Assembly (NCBI RefSeq): GCF_027587205.1
Contig: NZ_JAPDOD010000022.1
Coordinates: 1 to 64,000 of the forward strand
Source: Solirubrobacter ginsenosidimutans
GTDB lineage: Bacteria > Actinomycetota > Thermoleophilia > Solirubrobacterales > Solirubrobacteraceae
DNA: 64,000 bases
Reading direction: 5' to 3'
The notes beneath the pieces were generated by a model. That model ran no database searches. It was not told the origin of the DNA and saw only the letters and a list, made by a program, of their open reading frames with translations. The position numbers were made by a program, and so were the translations under genes. This document shows, in pieces, positions 34,951-41,938 of this stretch. Each line of letters begins with the position of its first letter. The stretch's first letter is position 1.

Positions 34951-35516
34951 TCACAGGCGGAACGGGGCCGGGCCGAGCACCCCGGAGCTGAGCATCGCGG
35001 TGCTGTTCTCGACGGTCCGCATCCACTCGTAGGCCAGTGCTTTGGCGTGGGTGAGGCGGGCGCCGGCGTCGCGCAGGCGGGTGAGTCCGCGGGCGTGCAT
35101 CTCGCCGGGGGAAACGTCGCGTCCTCCACGACGATCACGGTCAGGCCCTCATCGAGAAGTCCGACCGCGGACTGGTAGACGCAGATGTCGGTCTCGAAGC
35201 CGAGCAGGACGGCCGTCTGGCGGTGGGGGTGTTTGACGGCCTCGAGGATCTCCGGGGTGCCGGCGAGGCCGAACGTCGGCTTGATGTGGGCGGGTTCGAC
35301 GGCGAGGCGCGCGTCCGTGGGGCCGTTGTGCTCCGGCTCCTCCTCGGTGACCACGACCGGGACTTCCAGGCGCGTTGCCAGTGCGACCAGCCAGGCCATC
35401 CGATCCAGCGCCTGGCTCGCGTCGGCCTTGTCGCGGTCCGGCAGATCGGGCGGGTGAAAGCCGGGCTGCGCGTCGATCACGATCACGACGCAATCTTCGT
35501 GGGCGGTCAGGGGCAT
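34951..35516 (-). pseudogene. Isochorismatase-family hydrolase, frameshifted
   Basis: The first part reads as a normal cysteine hydrolase: 'VVIVIDAQPGF' with the catalytic Asp, Lys in 'HIKPTF', and 'GFETDICVYQSAVGLLDEG' with the nucleophile Cys. After 'VIVVEDATF' the frame breaks in a T3C5 run (plus-strand 35107-35114). One extra base there restores 'SPGEMHARGLTRLRDAGARL...VLGPAPFRL' and a stop at 34951, giving a protein of about 188 aa, the usual family length. So the gene is either newly broken or hit by a homopolymer sequencing error. Confidence 0.75.
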
Positions 35517-35530
35517 GGGAGAATGATGAG

Positions 35531-36607
35531 ATGCCGTTGGTAGACGAGACCGTCGACACCGTCGACCTTGACCTGCACCCTAACGAGGCCTCCGACCTCG
35601 CCGTCGTACCGGGTGGCATCGCGCGCTTCGACCAGGCGTTCGTGACCGTGTTGGATGAGGGCGTGATCGAGGAGTCGGTCGCGGTCCTCGGGCATCGCGG
35701 GGGCGATGTCGGTTCCGGCTGGGACGCGGTCCGGCTGTCGTTTGCGCCGGTGTCCGACGCGGGGCGGACCGAGGACGCCGAGGCGTGCGACTTCTGGGGC
35801 GAGCACCTCTACATCCTCGGCTCGCACTTCGGCTCCAAAGACGGGCCGCTGGAGGCCAAGCGGGCGTGGATCGCGCGGGTGCGCGTTTCTGACCTCGGCG
35901 CGGCGGTGGACGGCGGGGTGCCGCCGATCGAGATCGCCCGCAACCGCTTCGGCCTGCACCGGGCGATCAACGACCGCCTGCGCTCGTCGGGCGTCGCGTT
36001 GCGCGAGCTGGGGCCGCGGGCGCGGGAGCGGCTCGTGCTGCGGACGATCGAGCGCGGCGTGGCGAAGGGCAAGTCGTGGGCGTCGCGGGTGCTGCCCGAC
36101 GACCAGCCGCTGAACATCGAGGGCTGCTGCTTCCTCGAGGACGGCACGCTGCTGCTCGGCCTGCGTTGTCCGGTCACGACCGAGGGCGACCCGCTGCTCG
36201 TCGAGCTCTTGAACTTCGAGGCGTACTTCGCCTCACCCGACTCGGTCCCGGAGCTGGGCGCGGTGTGGGTGCTGACGCACGCGGGCACGCGTGAGGACCC
36301 GGTGGGCATTCGCGCGCTGCACCGGACCGCCGACGGGCACGTGCACGCGATCGTCGGCTCCTTGGATGCGCTGGGCAAGGACAGCGCGCTGGTCTTCGAT
36401 CACGCGGCGGCCGGGCAGGCGCACTGCGAGCACTGGGAGCTCGAGGTGCCCGGCCATCGCGGCGGGGGCGTCGTGGAGGTGGGCATCAAGCACGCCTTCC
36501 CCGGCGAGCGCAGTGTCGAGGGGTTGGCGAAGATGCCGTCCGGCCCGTTCCTGTATGTGGTGGACCGCGATCAGAACGTCCACCTCCGCTTTCTCATGGC
36601 GGACTAG
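35531..36607 (+). CDS. DUF3616-like hypothetical protein
   Basis: 358 aa from the ATG at 35531 (MPLVDETVDTVDLDLH), with GGGAGA upstream. There is no signal peptide. Beta-rich repeats include 'EHLYILGSHFGSKDGPLEAKR', 'NIEGCCFLEDGTLLLGLRCP' and 'PSGPFLYVVDRDQNVHLRF', a pattern I associate with DUF3616-type propeller proteins. That match is from memory and tentative. It diverges from the isochorismatase gene; a small zinc-ribbon gene follows after 10 bp, probably in the same transcript. Function is unknown. Confidence 0.65.
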   Translation: MPLVDETVDTVDLDLHPNEASDLAVVPGGIARFDQAFVTVLDEGVIEESVAVLGHRGGDVGSGWDAVRLSFAPVSDAGRTEDAEACDFWGEHLYILGSHFGSKDGPLEAKRAWIARVRVSDLGAAVDGGVPPIEIARNRFGLHRAINDRLRSSGVALRELGPRARERLVLRTIERGVAKGKSWASRVLPDDQPLNIEGCCFLEDGTLLLGLRCPVTTEGDPLLVELLNFEAYFASPDSVPELGAVWVLTHAGTREDPVGIRALHRTADGHVHAIVGSLDALGKDSALVFDHAAAGQAHCEHWELEVPGHRGGGVVEVGIKHAFPGERSVEGLAKMPSGPFLYVVDRDQNVHLRFLMAD

Positions 36608-36617
36608 GCTGGTACTC

Positions 36618-36968
36618 ATGTCTGCTCAAGGCCCCTGCCCGAATTGCTCCGGCCAGCTCGTCGGGATCGAACGCAGCGGCGTGCATATCGACGCGTGCCG
36701 CAACTGCCGTGGCGTGTGGCTCGACCGCGGCGAGCTCGACCAGATCCTCGAGCGTGAGCGGCGCGCCGTCGCCACTCATGACGATGACGACGCGGAGTTC
36801 TTCCGTGAGATGACCGGCGGGAGCGGCGGCGGGCATGGCTCCAAGCCCAAGCACGAGTCCTACGGGTTCGACAAGAAGACCGCCGAGCGGCTGCTCGGCG
36901 ACTTCCAGTCACATCAGAAGCACAAGAAGACGCGCAAGAAGAGCATGCTCGACGACCTGTTCGGCTAA
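36618..36968 (+). CDS. TFIIB-type zinc-ribbon protein
   Basis: 116 aa. The N-terminal zf-TFIIB-like domain has CPNC (7-10) and CRNC (27-30) knuckles followed by 'GVWLDRGELDQIL', the family signature. The second half is acidic, then Gly/His-rich, and ends in a Lys-rich amphipathic stretch ('HQKHKKTRKKSMLDDLFG'). It may bind nucleic acid or a protein partner in the cytoplasm; function is not known for the family. Its TAA stop shares its last base with the start of the 162-bp palindromic element. Confidence 0.82.
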   Translation: MSAQGPCPNCSGQLVGIERSGVHIDACRNCRGVWLDRGELDQILERERRAVATHDDDDAEFFREMTGGSGGGHGSKPKHESYGFDKKTAERLLGDFQSHQKHKKTRKKSMLDDLFG

Positions 36969-37129
36969 GCCTGGATCCACCGATTCTCGCAGGCCCTCGC
37001 GGCCGTGGACAGCGCTCCTCGCCGATCGGCCGGGACCCGAAGGGAACCACCCTGAGGGTGCCCGGCCGATCGACGATCAGCGGTGCCCACGACCACGAGT
37101 CATCCACGATCGATCGGTGGATCCAGGCT
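36968..37129. repeat. 162-bp near-complete palindrome (single long hairpin)
   Basis: The outer arms AGCCTGGATCCACCGAT (36968-36984) and its complement (37113-37129) match over 17 bp without mismatch. After an unpaired stretch of 11-13 nt, a 39-bp stem matches at 32 of 39 positions, ending in CGATCGGCCGGG (37023-37034) / CCCGGCCGATCG (37061-37072). The tip pairs ACCCGAAGGG with CCCTGAGGGT around a loop of about 5 nt. The element fills the whole gap between two convergent genes and touches both stop codons. It could be a MITE-like or REP-like element or a structured bidirectional terminator. Confidence 0.8.
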
Positions 37130-37742
37130 AAGCGGCGCGGCGCCGGCGCAGCGCGGCGACCACGAGGCCGAGCACTGCGAGGGCGCAGAGGCCGACGACC
37201 GCGGTGCCGATCGGGCCGACGATCCCGCCGACCTTCTCGTAGTGCTCGCCGAGTGCCCAGCCTGCGCCGATCAGCGCGGCGTTCCAGGCCGTCGATCCGG
37301 CGGCGGTCAGCGCGGTGAACTTGAGCACCGGCATCTCGGACAGGCCGGCGGGGATGCTCACGAGGCTGCGCGCGCCGGGAACGAGCCGCCCGAAGAGCAC
37401 GACCCAGCTGCCGTGACGGTCGAACCACTCGTCGCTTCGGTCGAGGTCTCGCTCCTTGACCCGCAGCACCTTCCCGAGCTTGAGGACGAACCGGCGACCG
37501 CCGAAGCGGGCGATCGCGTAGAGCAGCAGCGCACCCGCCAGGCTGCCGATCGTCGCCGCCAGCACGGCCAGCACGAACGCCATCTCGCCCTGGCCGACGT
37601 AGTAGCCGGCCAGGGGCAGGATCAGCTCCGAGGGAATCGGAGGAAACAGGTTCTCGGCCAGGATCAGGCCCGCGAGCGCGGGATATCCGCCCGAGGAGAC
37701 TGTGTTGCGCACCCAGTCACCGGGCGCCACCGCGAAAGTCAT
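37128..37742 (-). CDS. DedA family (SNARE-associated/VTT) membrane protein
   Basis: 204 aa. DedA signatures are clear: 'ENLFPPIPSELILPLAGYYVG' (the conserved E-x-x-FPPIPSE region), 'FGRLVPGARSLVSIPAGLSEMP' with the conserved Arg and Pro, and a Gly-rich membrane segment. There are about four to five helices and a basic C-terminus. DedA proteins are undecaprenyl-phosphate or phospholipid flippase candidates in the cytoplasmic membrane. The stop codon overlaps the 162-bp palindrome. A tandem 25-bp repeat lies between it and the SDR gene upstream. Confidence 0.9.
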   Translation of the reverse strand: MTFAVAPGDWVRNTVSSGGYPALAGLILAENLFPPIPSELILPLAGYYVGQGEMAFVLAVLAATIGSLAGALLLYAIARFGGRRFVLKLGKVLRVKERDLDRSDEWFDRHGSWVVLFGRLVPGARSLVSIPAGLSEMPVLKFTALTAAGSTAWNAALIGAGWALGEHYEKVGGIVGPIGTAVVGLCALAVLGLVVAALRRRRAA

Positions 37743-37751
37743 GCCCCAAAC

Positions 37752-37800
37752 CTAAAGGGGGTCTGACCCCATTTATCTAAAGAGGGTCTGACCCCATTTA
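37752..37800. repeat. Two tandem copies of a 25-bp unit containing GGGTCTGACCCC
   Basis: CTAAAGGGGGTCTGACCCC plus ATTTA (37752-37775) is repeated at 37777-37800 with one substitution (AGAGGG for AGGGGG). Each unit holds a GGGTC-TG-GACCC-type palindrome flanked by TAAA and ATTTA. Motifs like AAATGGGGTCAGACCCC recur in many bacterial genomes as dispersed repeats, sometimes near REP-associated transposases; that link is from memory. It lies between the SDR stop and the DedA start, so it could end the SDR transcript. Confidence 0.7.
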
Positions 37801-37808
37801 GGTGACGT

Positions 37809-38549
37809 TTAGGCGGCGATCACGGCCACGCCCATCCGGCCGCCGTCGACGTCGATCACCGTGCCGTGCACGAACTCGGCCTCGTCGGAGGCCAGGTAGA
37901 CGGCGGCGTGGGCGATCGCGTCCGGCGAGCCGATCGTCCCGAACGGGGTGCCGCGCATCATCGACTCCGCCAGCTCATGGCCGACGACGCCGGGGGAGAT
38001 GCCGTTCACCCGCACGCCCTGGGCGCCGAACTCGGCCGACCAGGCGCGGGTGAGGGTCTCCAGGGCGCCCTTGGTCGACGCATAGAGCGTCCCGACGGGG
38101 AGCCCGAGGCGGGCGTTCCAGGAGCCGAGGTTGATGATCACGCCGCCGCCCCGCTCGATCATCGCGGGCGCGATCGCCGCGACGAGGAAGAACGGCGCCT
38201 TGACGTTGACGCCGTAGACGCGGTCGAACGTCGCCTCGTCGGTGGTCGGCGTCGTGTCGGCGGGGAAGATGCCGGCGTTGTTGACGAGGATGTCGATGTG
38301 GCCGCCGAGGGTCTCCGTGGCCTGCTCGGCGAGCCGCTGCGAGGCGGCTTTGGTGCCGTCGAGATCGGCGGCGACGAAGTCCGCCTGACCGCCCGCGGCG
38401 CGGATCTCCTCGACCACCTGCGCGCCGCGGGTCGCATCGCGCCCGCTGACTACGACGTGCGCGCCCTGGCGGCCGAATTCGACCGCGATCGCCCGGCCGA
38501 TGTTGCTGGTCGCGCCGGTGACGAGCGCGGTCTTCTCGTGCAATCTCAT
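37809..38549 (-). CDS. Short-chain dehydrogenase/reductase under TetR control
   Basis: 246 aa from the ATG at 38549 (MRLHEKTALVTGATSNIG). The cofactor loop is TGATSNIG (11-18), and NNAG, 'NLGSWNARLG' with the catalytic Ser, YASTK and 'VIDVDGG' follow. Arg after the second strand ('VVSGRDATRG') favours NADP(H). It is likely a reductase for a carbonyl metabolite or xenobiotic. It diverges from a TetR regulator, and a perfect 16-bp palindrome occupies the 25-bp gap, so repression by that regulator is very likely. Confidence 0.88.
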   Translation of the reverse strand: MRLHEKTALVTGATSNIGRAIAVEFGRQGAHVVVSGRDATRGAQVVEEIRAAGGQADFVAADLDGTKAASQRLAEQATETLGGHIDILVNNAGIFPADTTPTTDEATFDRVYGVNVKAPFFLVAAIAPAMIERGGGVIINLGSWNARLGLPVGTLYASTKGALETLTRAWSAEFGAQGVRVNGISPGVVGHELAESMMRGTPFGTIGSPDAIAHAAVYLASDEAEFVHGTVIDVDGGRMGVAVIAA

Positions 38550-38553
38550 CTTT

Positions 38554-38569
38554 TGGACTGTACAGTCCA
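38554..38569. promoter_or_regulatory. Perfect 16-bp TetR-type operator candidate
   Basis: TGGACTGTACAGTCCA is self-complementary over all 16 bp. It fills the centre of the short divergent gap between the SDR start (38549) and the TetR start (38575). Many TetR-family regulators adjacent to SDR genes bind palindromes with GGAC/GTCC half-sites, so joint control of both genes is the natural reading. Confidence 0.75.
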
Positions 38570-38574
38570 TTCCT

Positions 38575-39168
38575 GTGTTGACCAAGAAAGGACAGGCGAC
38601 GAGGACCCGGATCGTCGGCGCGGCGGCCGATCTGGTGCTCGCCCGCGGGGCGGCCGGCACGTCGTTGGACGACATCTGCGCGGGGACGAGGACGAGCCGC
38701 AGCCAGCTCTTCCACTACTTCCCGGGCGGCAAGTCGGACCTCGTCCTGGCGCTGGCGGCGTTCCAGGCGGAGCGGGTGCTGGACGCCCAGCGGCCATGGC
38801 TGGACTCCCTCGACACGTGGGAGACGTGGGACCGCTGGCGCGACTCCGTCCTCGCCCACTACGGCTCCCAACCCCATTGGGGCTGCCCGATCGGCGCGCT
38901 CTCCTCCGAGCTCGCGGGTCGTGATCCGGAGGCGGGCGCGCAGGTCGCCGCGCACATGGACCGCTGGCGGGCGCTGCTGCGGGCGGGCATCGAGCGCATG
39001 AACCTCTCGGGCGACGCCGAGACCCACTCGCTCGCGCTCTTCGCCTCCCTCCAGGGCGGCCTGCTGCTGACGCAGACGATGCAGAGCATCACGCCGCTCG
39101 AGGCCGCCTTGGACAGCGCGCTCGTGGCGCTGCGCTCGCACGCTTCCGGCGCGCGATGTGGTCACTAA
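38575..39168 (+). CDS. TetR family transcriptional regulator
   Basis: 197 aa from GTG 38575 (VLTKKGQATRTRIV); TTG 38578 is an alternative. The helix-turn-helix spans about 8-55 ('RIVGAAADLVLARGAAGTSL...TSRSQLFHYFPGGKSDLV'). The C-terminal domain ('GCPIGALSSELAGRDPEAGAQV') is the type seen in regulators of SDR or nitroreductase genes. It probably represses itself and the divergent SDR through the palindrome at 38554-38569. Its final codons and TAA stop lie inside the family A palindrome. Confidence 0.88.
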   Translation: MLTKKGQATRTRIVGAAADLVLARGAAGTSLDDICAGTRTSRSQLFHYFPGGKSDLVLALAAFQAERVLDAQRPWLDSLDTWETWDRWRDSVLAHYGSQPHWGCPIGALSSELAGRDPEAGAQVAAHMDRWRALLRAGIERMNLSGDAETHSLALFASLQGGLLLTQTMQSITPLEAALDSALVALRSHASGARCGH

Positions 39169-39196
39169 ACGTTGTCAGGCAACGCTTAGTGACCAC
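39158..39196. repeat. 39-bp palindromic repeat, family A copy 2
   Basis: GTGGTCACTAAACGTTG (39158-39174) pairs with CAACGCTTAGTGACCAC (39180-39196) at 16 of 17 positions around a 5-nt loop TCAGG. It is the same length as copy 1 at 1277-1315 and shares the outer 13 bp. It supplies the last residues and stop codon of the TetR gene and separates it from the convergent VKOR gene. It is a good candidate for a bidirectional terminator, though without a U-run. Confidence 0.8.
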
Positions 39197-39218
39197 TCTC
39201 GGGCGAACGCGCTCGTGA

Positions 39219-39638
39219 TCAGCGCACGTGAGCGAGTTCCTTTGGGGACACCGTGAGCACCCGCGAGACGTTGAGCACCGCGAGGATCGTCATGCAGATC
39301 GCCGAGCCGACGCACCAGATGCAGATCGCGTTGATCAGCGCCAGTTCGGTGTAGGTCAGCCAGGCACTGAAGCCGAACCCGACGATCGACAGGAACGCGG
39401 CGATGGAGCGGGAGTTCTCGTCGTCGCGGATCAGGGCGGCGAGGATGCCGATGTAGCCGAGCAGGCCGAGCACCGCGACCGGGACGCCCCCGAGCTTGGA
39501 GTAGTCGGACTTCTGCACGGTCTCGCAGCCGTGGGCGATCGCGCACACCGGCGCGCCGCCGGTGTAGTGCACGATGGTCAGGTAGGTCGCGATGCCGAGG
39601 CCGATGAGGGCGACGGCGATGGCGGCGACGCGGGTCAT
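39219..39638 (-). CDS. Vitamin K epoxide reductase (VKOR) family protein
   Basis: 139 aa from the ATG at 39638, which overlaps the DsbA-like gene's TGA. Four membrane helices are visible. The loop cysteines Cys32 and Cys38 ('PVCAIAHGCETV') and the active-site pair CIWC (106-109) are all present, with 'SKLGGVPVAVLGLLGY' in between as in bacterial VKORs. It reoxidises the partner DsbA-like protein and passes electrons to quinone at the cytoplasmic membrane. The gene pair is the actinobacterial route to disulfide formation in exported proteins. Confidence 0.9.
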   Translation of the reverse strand: MTRVAAIAVALIGLGIATYLTIVHYTGGAPVCAIAHGCETVQKSDYSKLGGVPVAVLGLLGYIGILAALIRDDENSRSIAAFLSIVGFGFSAWLTYTELALINAICIWCVGSAICMTILAVLNVSRVLTVSPKELAHVR

Positions 39639-40381
39639 CAGGCGACGGCCTTGTTGAGCTTGTTGGTCAGATCGGTGAGGCCGACGGCGATGACCTTCTC
39701 GGCGCTCCCGTTCTTGCTGACCGTGAAGCTCGGGGTCGAGTTGACGCCGAGCGTCTGCGCGGCGGCGTCGGCCTGGTCGAGCGCGGACTGCGCGGACTGG
39801 CCCTTGGAGAAGTCGATCGCCTGCTTGGCGTTCACGCCCGCCGCGTCGGCGACCTTCGTCAGGAAGTCGGTGGTGACGTAGCCGGAGTTCTCCTCGCCTT
39901 GGGACGCGTAGAACGTCTCGATGAAGGACCACAGCTTGCCCTGCTGCTCAGCACCGTGGGCGACCTTGGCGGCGGTGACGGAGTCCGGGCCGATGAAGCT
40001 CAGCGTGCGCGCCTGGAGCTTGACCTTGCCGGTGCGGACATACGTGTTGATGAAGGCGGGGAGGTTGGCCGTGGAGGCCTGCTGGCAGATCGGGCACTGC
40101 AGATCGAGGTACTCGGTGACGGTGACCGGCGCCTTGGGATCGCCGAGCACGCCGTTGTGCTCCTGGATGCCGGCGACGAGCTTGGACGCGCTGCTGGGTG
40201 CGACGGGCTTGGCCTTGGCTCCGCCGGTGGCCGAGATCGCGATGCCGGCGACGACGAGGACGACCGCGACGCCGGTGGCGCCGAGGAGGGTGCGGATGCG
40301 ACGACGGCGGGATTCGGCGACGACGGCCGCGCGTTCGGCGGCCCGGCGCTGCTCGCGCAGCTCGCGCTTGGACTTCGACAT
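39638..40381 (-). CDS. Membrane-anchored DsbA-like thiol oxidoreductase
   Basis: 247 aa. A 30-residue basic N-terminus and one transmembrane helix (about 31-50) anchor a thioredoxin-fold domain with the active site CPIC (96-99) and the cis-Pro loop 'GVNSTPSFTV'. The insertion between them is all helical, as in DSBA/thioredoxin_4 proteins. It probably catalyses disulfide formation in exported proteins and is reoxidised by the VKOR encoded one base downstream. The four-helix membrane gene upstream (40428-40988) may belong to the same transcript. Confidence 0.9.
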   Translation of the reverse strand: MSKSKRELREQRRAAERAAVVAESRRRRIRTLLGATGVAVVLVVAGIAISATGGAKAKPVAPSSASKLVAGIQEHNGVLGDPKAPVTVTEYLDLQCPICQQASTANLPAFINTYVRTGKVKLQARTLSFIGPDSVTAAKVAHGAEQQGKLWSFIETFYASQGEENSGYVTTDFLTKVADAAGVNAKQAIDFSKGQSAQSALDQADAAAQTLGVNSTPSFTVSKNGSAEKVIAVGLTDLTNKLNKAVA

Positions 40382-40427
40382 TTCGGGTGCTCCTTTGGGT
40401 TCGAGTGCTTGACCTGGGATTGGCGGA

Positions 40428-40988
40428 CTACGCCAAGGCAGGTGGCGCTCGATCCCGCGCGAAGCGGGTGAAGCGAAGGAGCTGCGGGGTCGCCGGCGGC
40501 GTGAAGCCGACGGCGGTGAACTCGACGAGGCGGGGGAGCCGCGGCGCGAGCCGGTGGATCAGGGCCCGCGCGGCCGGAACGGCTTGGAGCGCGAGCGTGA
40601 CGAGCGCGCCGGCGGCCGCGCCCAGTACGGCGAGCTGCAGCCAGCCGCCGCCGATGACGGCCCCGCCGCCGAAGAGCTCGGCGAGGATCGCCTGGCCGCC
40701 GCACACGGCGTACACGCCGGCGGTGGCGACGATCCAGAGCAGCGCGGGCGCTCTGCGCCGTTGCGCGATCCGCCCGACGAGCGCGGCGATCGCGGACGCG
40801 TAGACCGCGAGGATGAGCATCGCGGCGACGCCGAACCGGCCGTCACCCGCGGTCTCGAGACAGCTGCGCACGTCAGGGCCGCAGGCGAACGAGACCCGCA
40901 GCTGGTCGATCCCCACCGCCAGCAGCGGAACCAGCACCAATGCGCGAAGCATCAGCGGCAGGCGGGTGATCAAGGCGCGCAATTGCAC
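40428..40988 (-). CDS. Four-helix membrane protein upstream of DsbA/VKOR
   Basis: 186 aa. Helices lie at about 13-30, 52-75, 83-105 and 115-138. Two Cys sit in the first exterior loop ('VSFACGPDVRSCLETAGDG'), which could form a disulfide. A C-terminal basic tail follows. No family is recognised. The gene is 46 bp upstream of the DsbA-like gene on the same strand, so it may be part of the disulfide-forming unit. Function is unknown. Confidence 0.65.
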   Translation of the reverse strand: MQLRALITRLPLMLRALVLVPLLAVGIDQLRVSFACGPDVRSCLETAGDGRFGVAAMLILAVYASAIAALVGRIAQRRRAPALLWIVATAGVYAVCGGQAILAELFGGGAVIGGGWLQLAVLGAAAGALVTLALQAVPAARALIHRLAPRLPRLVEFTAVGFTPPATPQLLRFTRFARDRAPPALA

Positions 40989-41071
40989 TCACTCAGCATC
41001 GTCGGACATTCCGAAGGCTTCTTAAACCGTGGGAACTACGGATCCGGCTTCGCTGGACGGATGTGGGGCGG

Positions 41072-41087
41072 AGTGGTATAGACCACT
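41072..41087. promoter_or_regulatory. dre-like operator (DasR/NagR-type GntR site)
   Basis: AGTGGTATAGACCACT differs by one base from the known DasR/NagR consensus core TGGTCTAGACCA, with matching flanks (AG...CT). It ends 8 bp before the start codon of an amino-sugar kinase and heads a MurNAc/GlcNAc salvage operon. This is where DasR-type regulators act in actinobacteria, relieved by glucosamine-6-phosphate or related ligands. No GntR gene is seen in the window, so the regulator would be encoded elsewhere. Confidence 0.65.
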
Positions 41088-41095
41088 TGGCGGGG

Positions 41096-41938
41096 ATGGA
41101 GACGAGGCTGCTCATCGACGGCGGGCAGAGTGGGTGCCGCGCCCGGTATGACCCGGGCGGCGAGACGGTGCGCGTGCGCGGCCTGCCCCGGCGTGGGCGC
41201 TCATACGCGGCCTTGCGTTCGCTGTCGCGCGCCGATTTGGGCGTCGTCGCCGCGGGTCTGACCGGGTTCGCGGGTGAGATCGGAGCGGTCGCGGCGGCCG
41301 TCCCGGCACCGCGGGTGATCGCCACCAACGACGCGGTCACGGCCCACCTCGGTGCGCTCGGAGGCGAGGTGGGTGTGGTGATCGTCGCCGGGACGGGAGT
41401 GATCGCGCTGGCGACGGGTGAGGACGGCGCCTGGGCGCGGTCCGACGGCCACGGAACCTTGCTCGGCGACGACGGCGGCGGCTACTGGATCGGCCGCGCG
41501 GGCCTGGCCGCCGCGCTCCGCGCCGCCGACGGCCGCGGAGGCTCGTCGGACCTGTTGCGGCGCGCAGAGGCGCGGTTCGGAGGGATCGTCGCGCACGTCT
41601 ACGACTCCGCCGATCCCGTCGCGACCATCGCCTCGTTCGCCCGCGACGTCACCGACGCCGCGCGCGACGGGGACGTGGTCGCGCACCGCATCATCGAGGA
41701 GGCCGTACAAGAGCTCGCGGCCACCGCGCTTGCCGCCGCCCGGAACGCCGGCGTCGGCGGCGGGCCGTTCTCGTACGCCGGTGGGTTGTTCGCCGCCGGC
41801 GACCTGCTGCTCGACCCGCTCCGCGACGCCTTGCCCGACCTGCGCCCACCACGCGGCGACGCGCTCGACGGCGCCGCCCGCCTGCTCGACCGACCGACGC
41901 TCTTCAGCGACCTGATCCACGAGACCGGAGACCCATGA
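41096..41938 (+). CDS. BadF/NAGK-type amino-sugar kinase (MurK-like)
   Basis: 280 aa from the ATG at 41096 (METRLLIDGGQSG). ASKHA phosphate loops are 'LLIDGGQSGCRARY' near the N-terminus and 'VVIVAGTGVIALA' (about 92-104); 'GDDGGGYWIGRAGLAAALRA' is the conserved sugar-kinase segment of the BadF/BadG/NAGK family. It is likely to phosphorylate GlcNAc or MurNAc at C6 with ATP. Position directly before murQ and anmK argues for MurNAc (MurK-like). Its stop overlaps the murQ start (ATGA). Confidence 0.85.
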   Translation: METRLLIDGGQSGCRARYDPGGETVRVRGLPRRGRSYAALRSLSRADLGVVAAGLTGFAGEIGAVAAAVPAPRVIATNDAVTAHLGALGGEVGVVIVAGTGVIALATGEDGAWARSDGHGTLLGDDGGGYWIGRAGLAAALRAADGRGGSSDLLRRAEARFGGIVAHVYDSADPVATIASFARDVTDAARDGDVVAHRIIEEAVQELAATALAAARNAGVGGGPFSYAGGLFAAGDLLLDPLRDALPDLRPPRGDALDGAARLLDRPTLFSDLIHETGDP

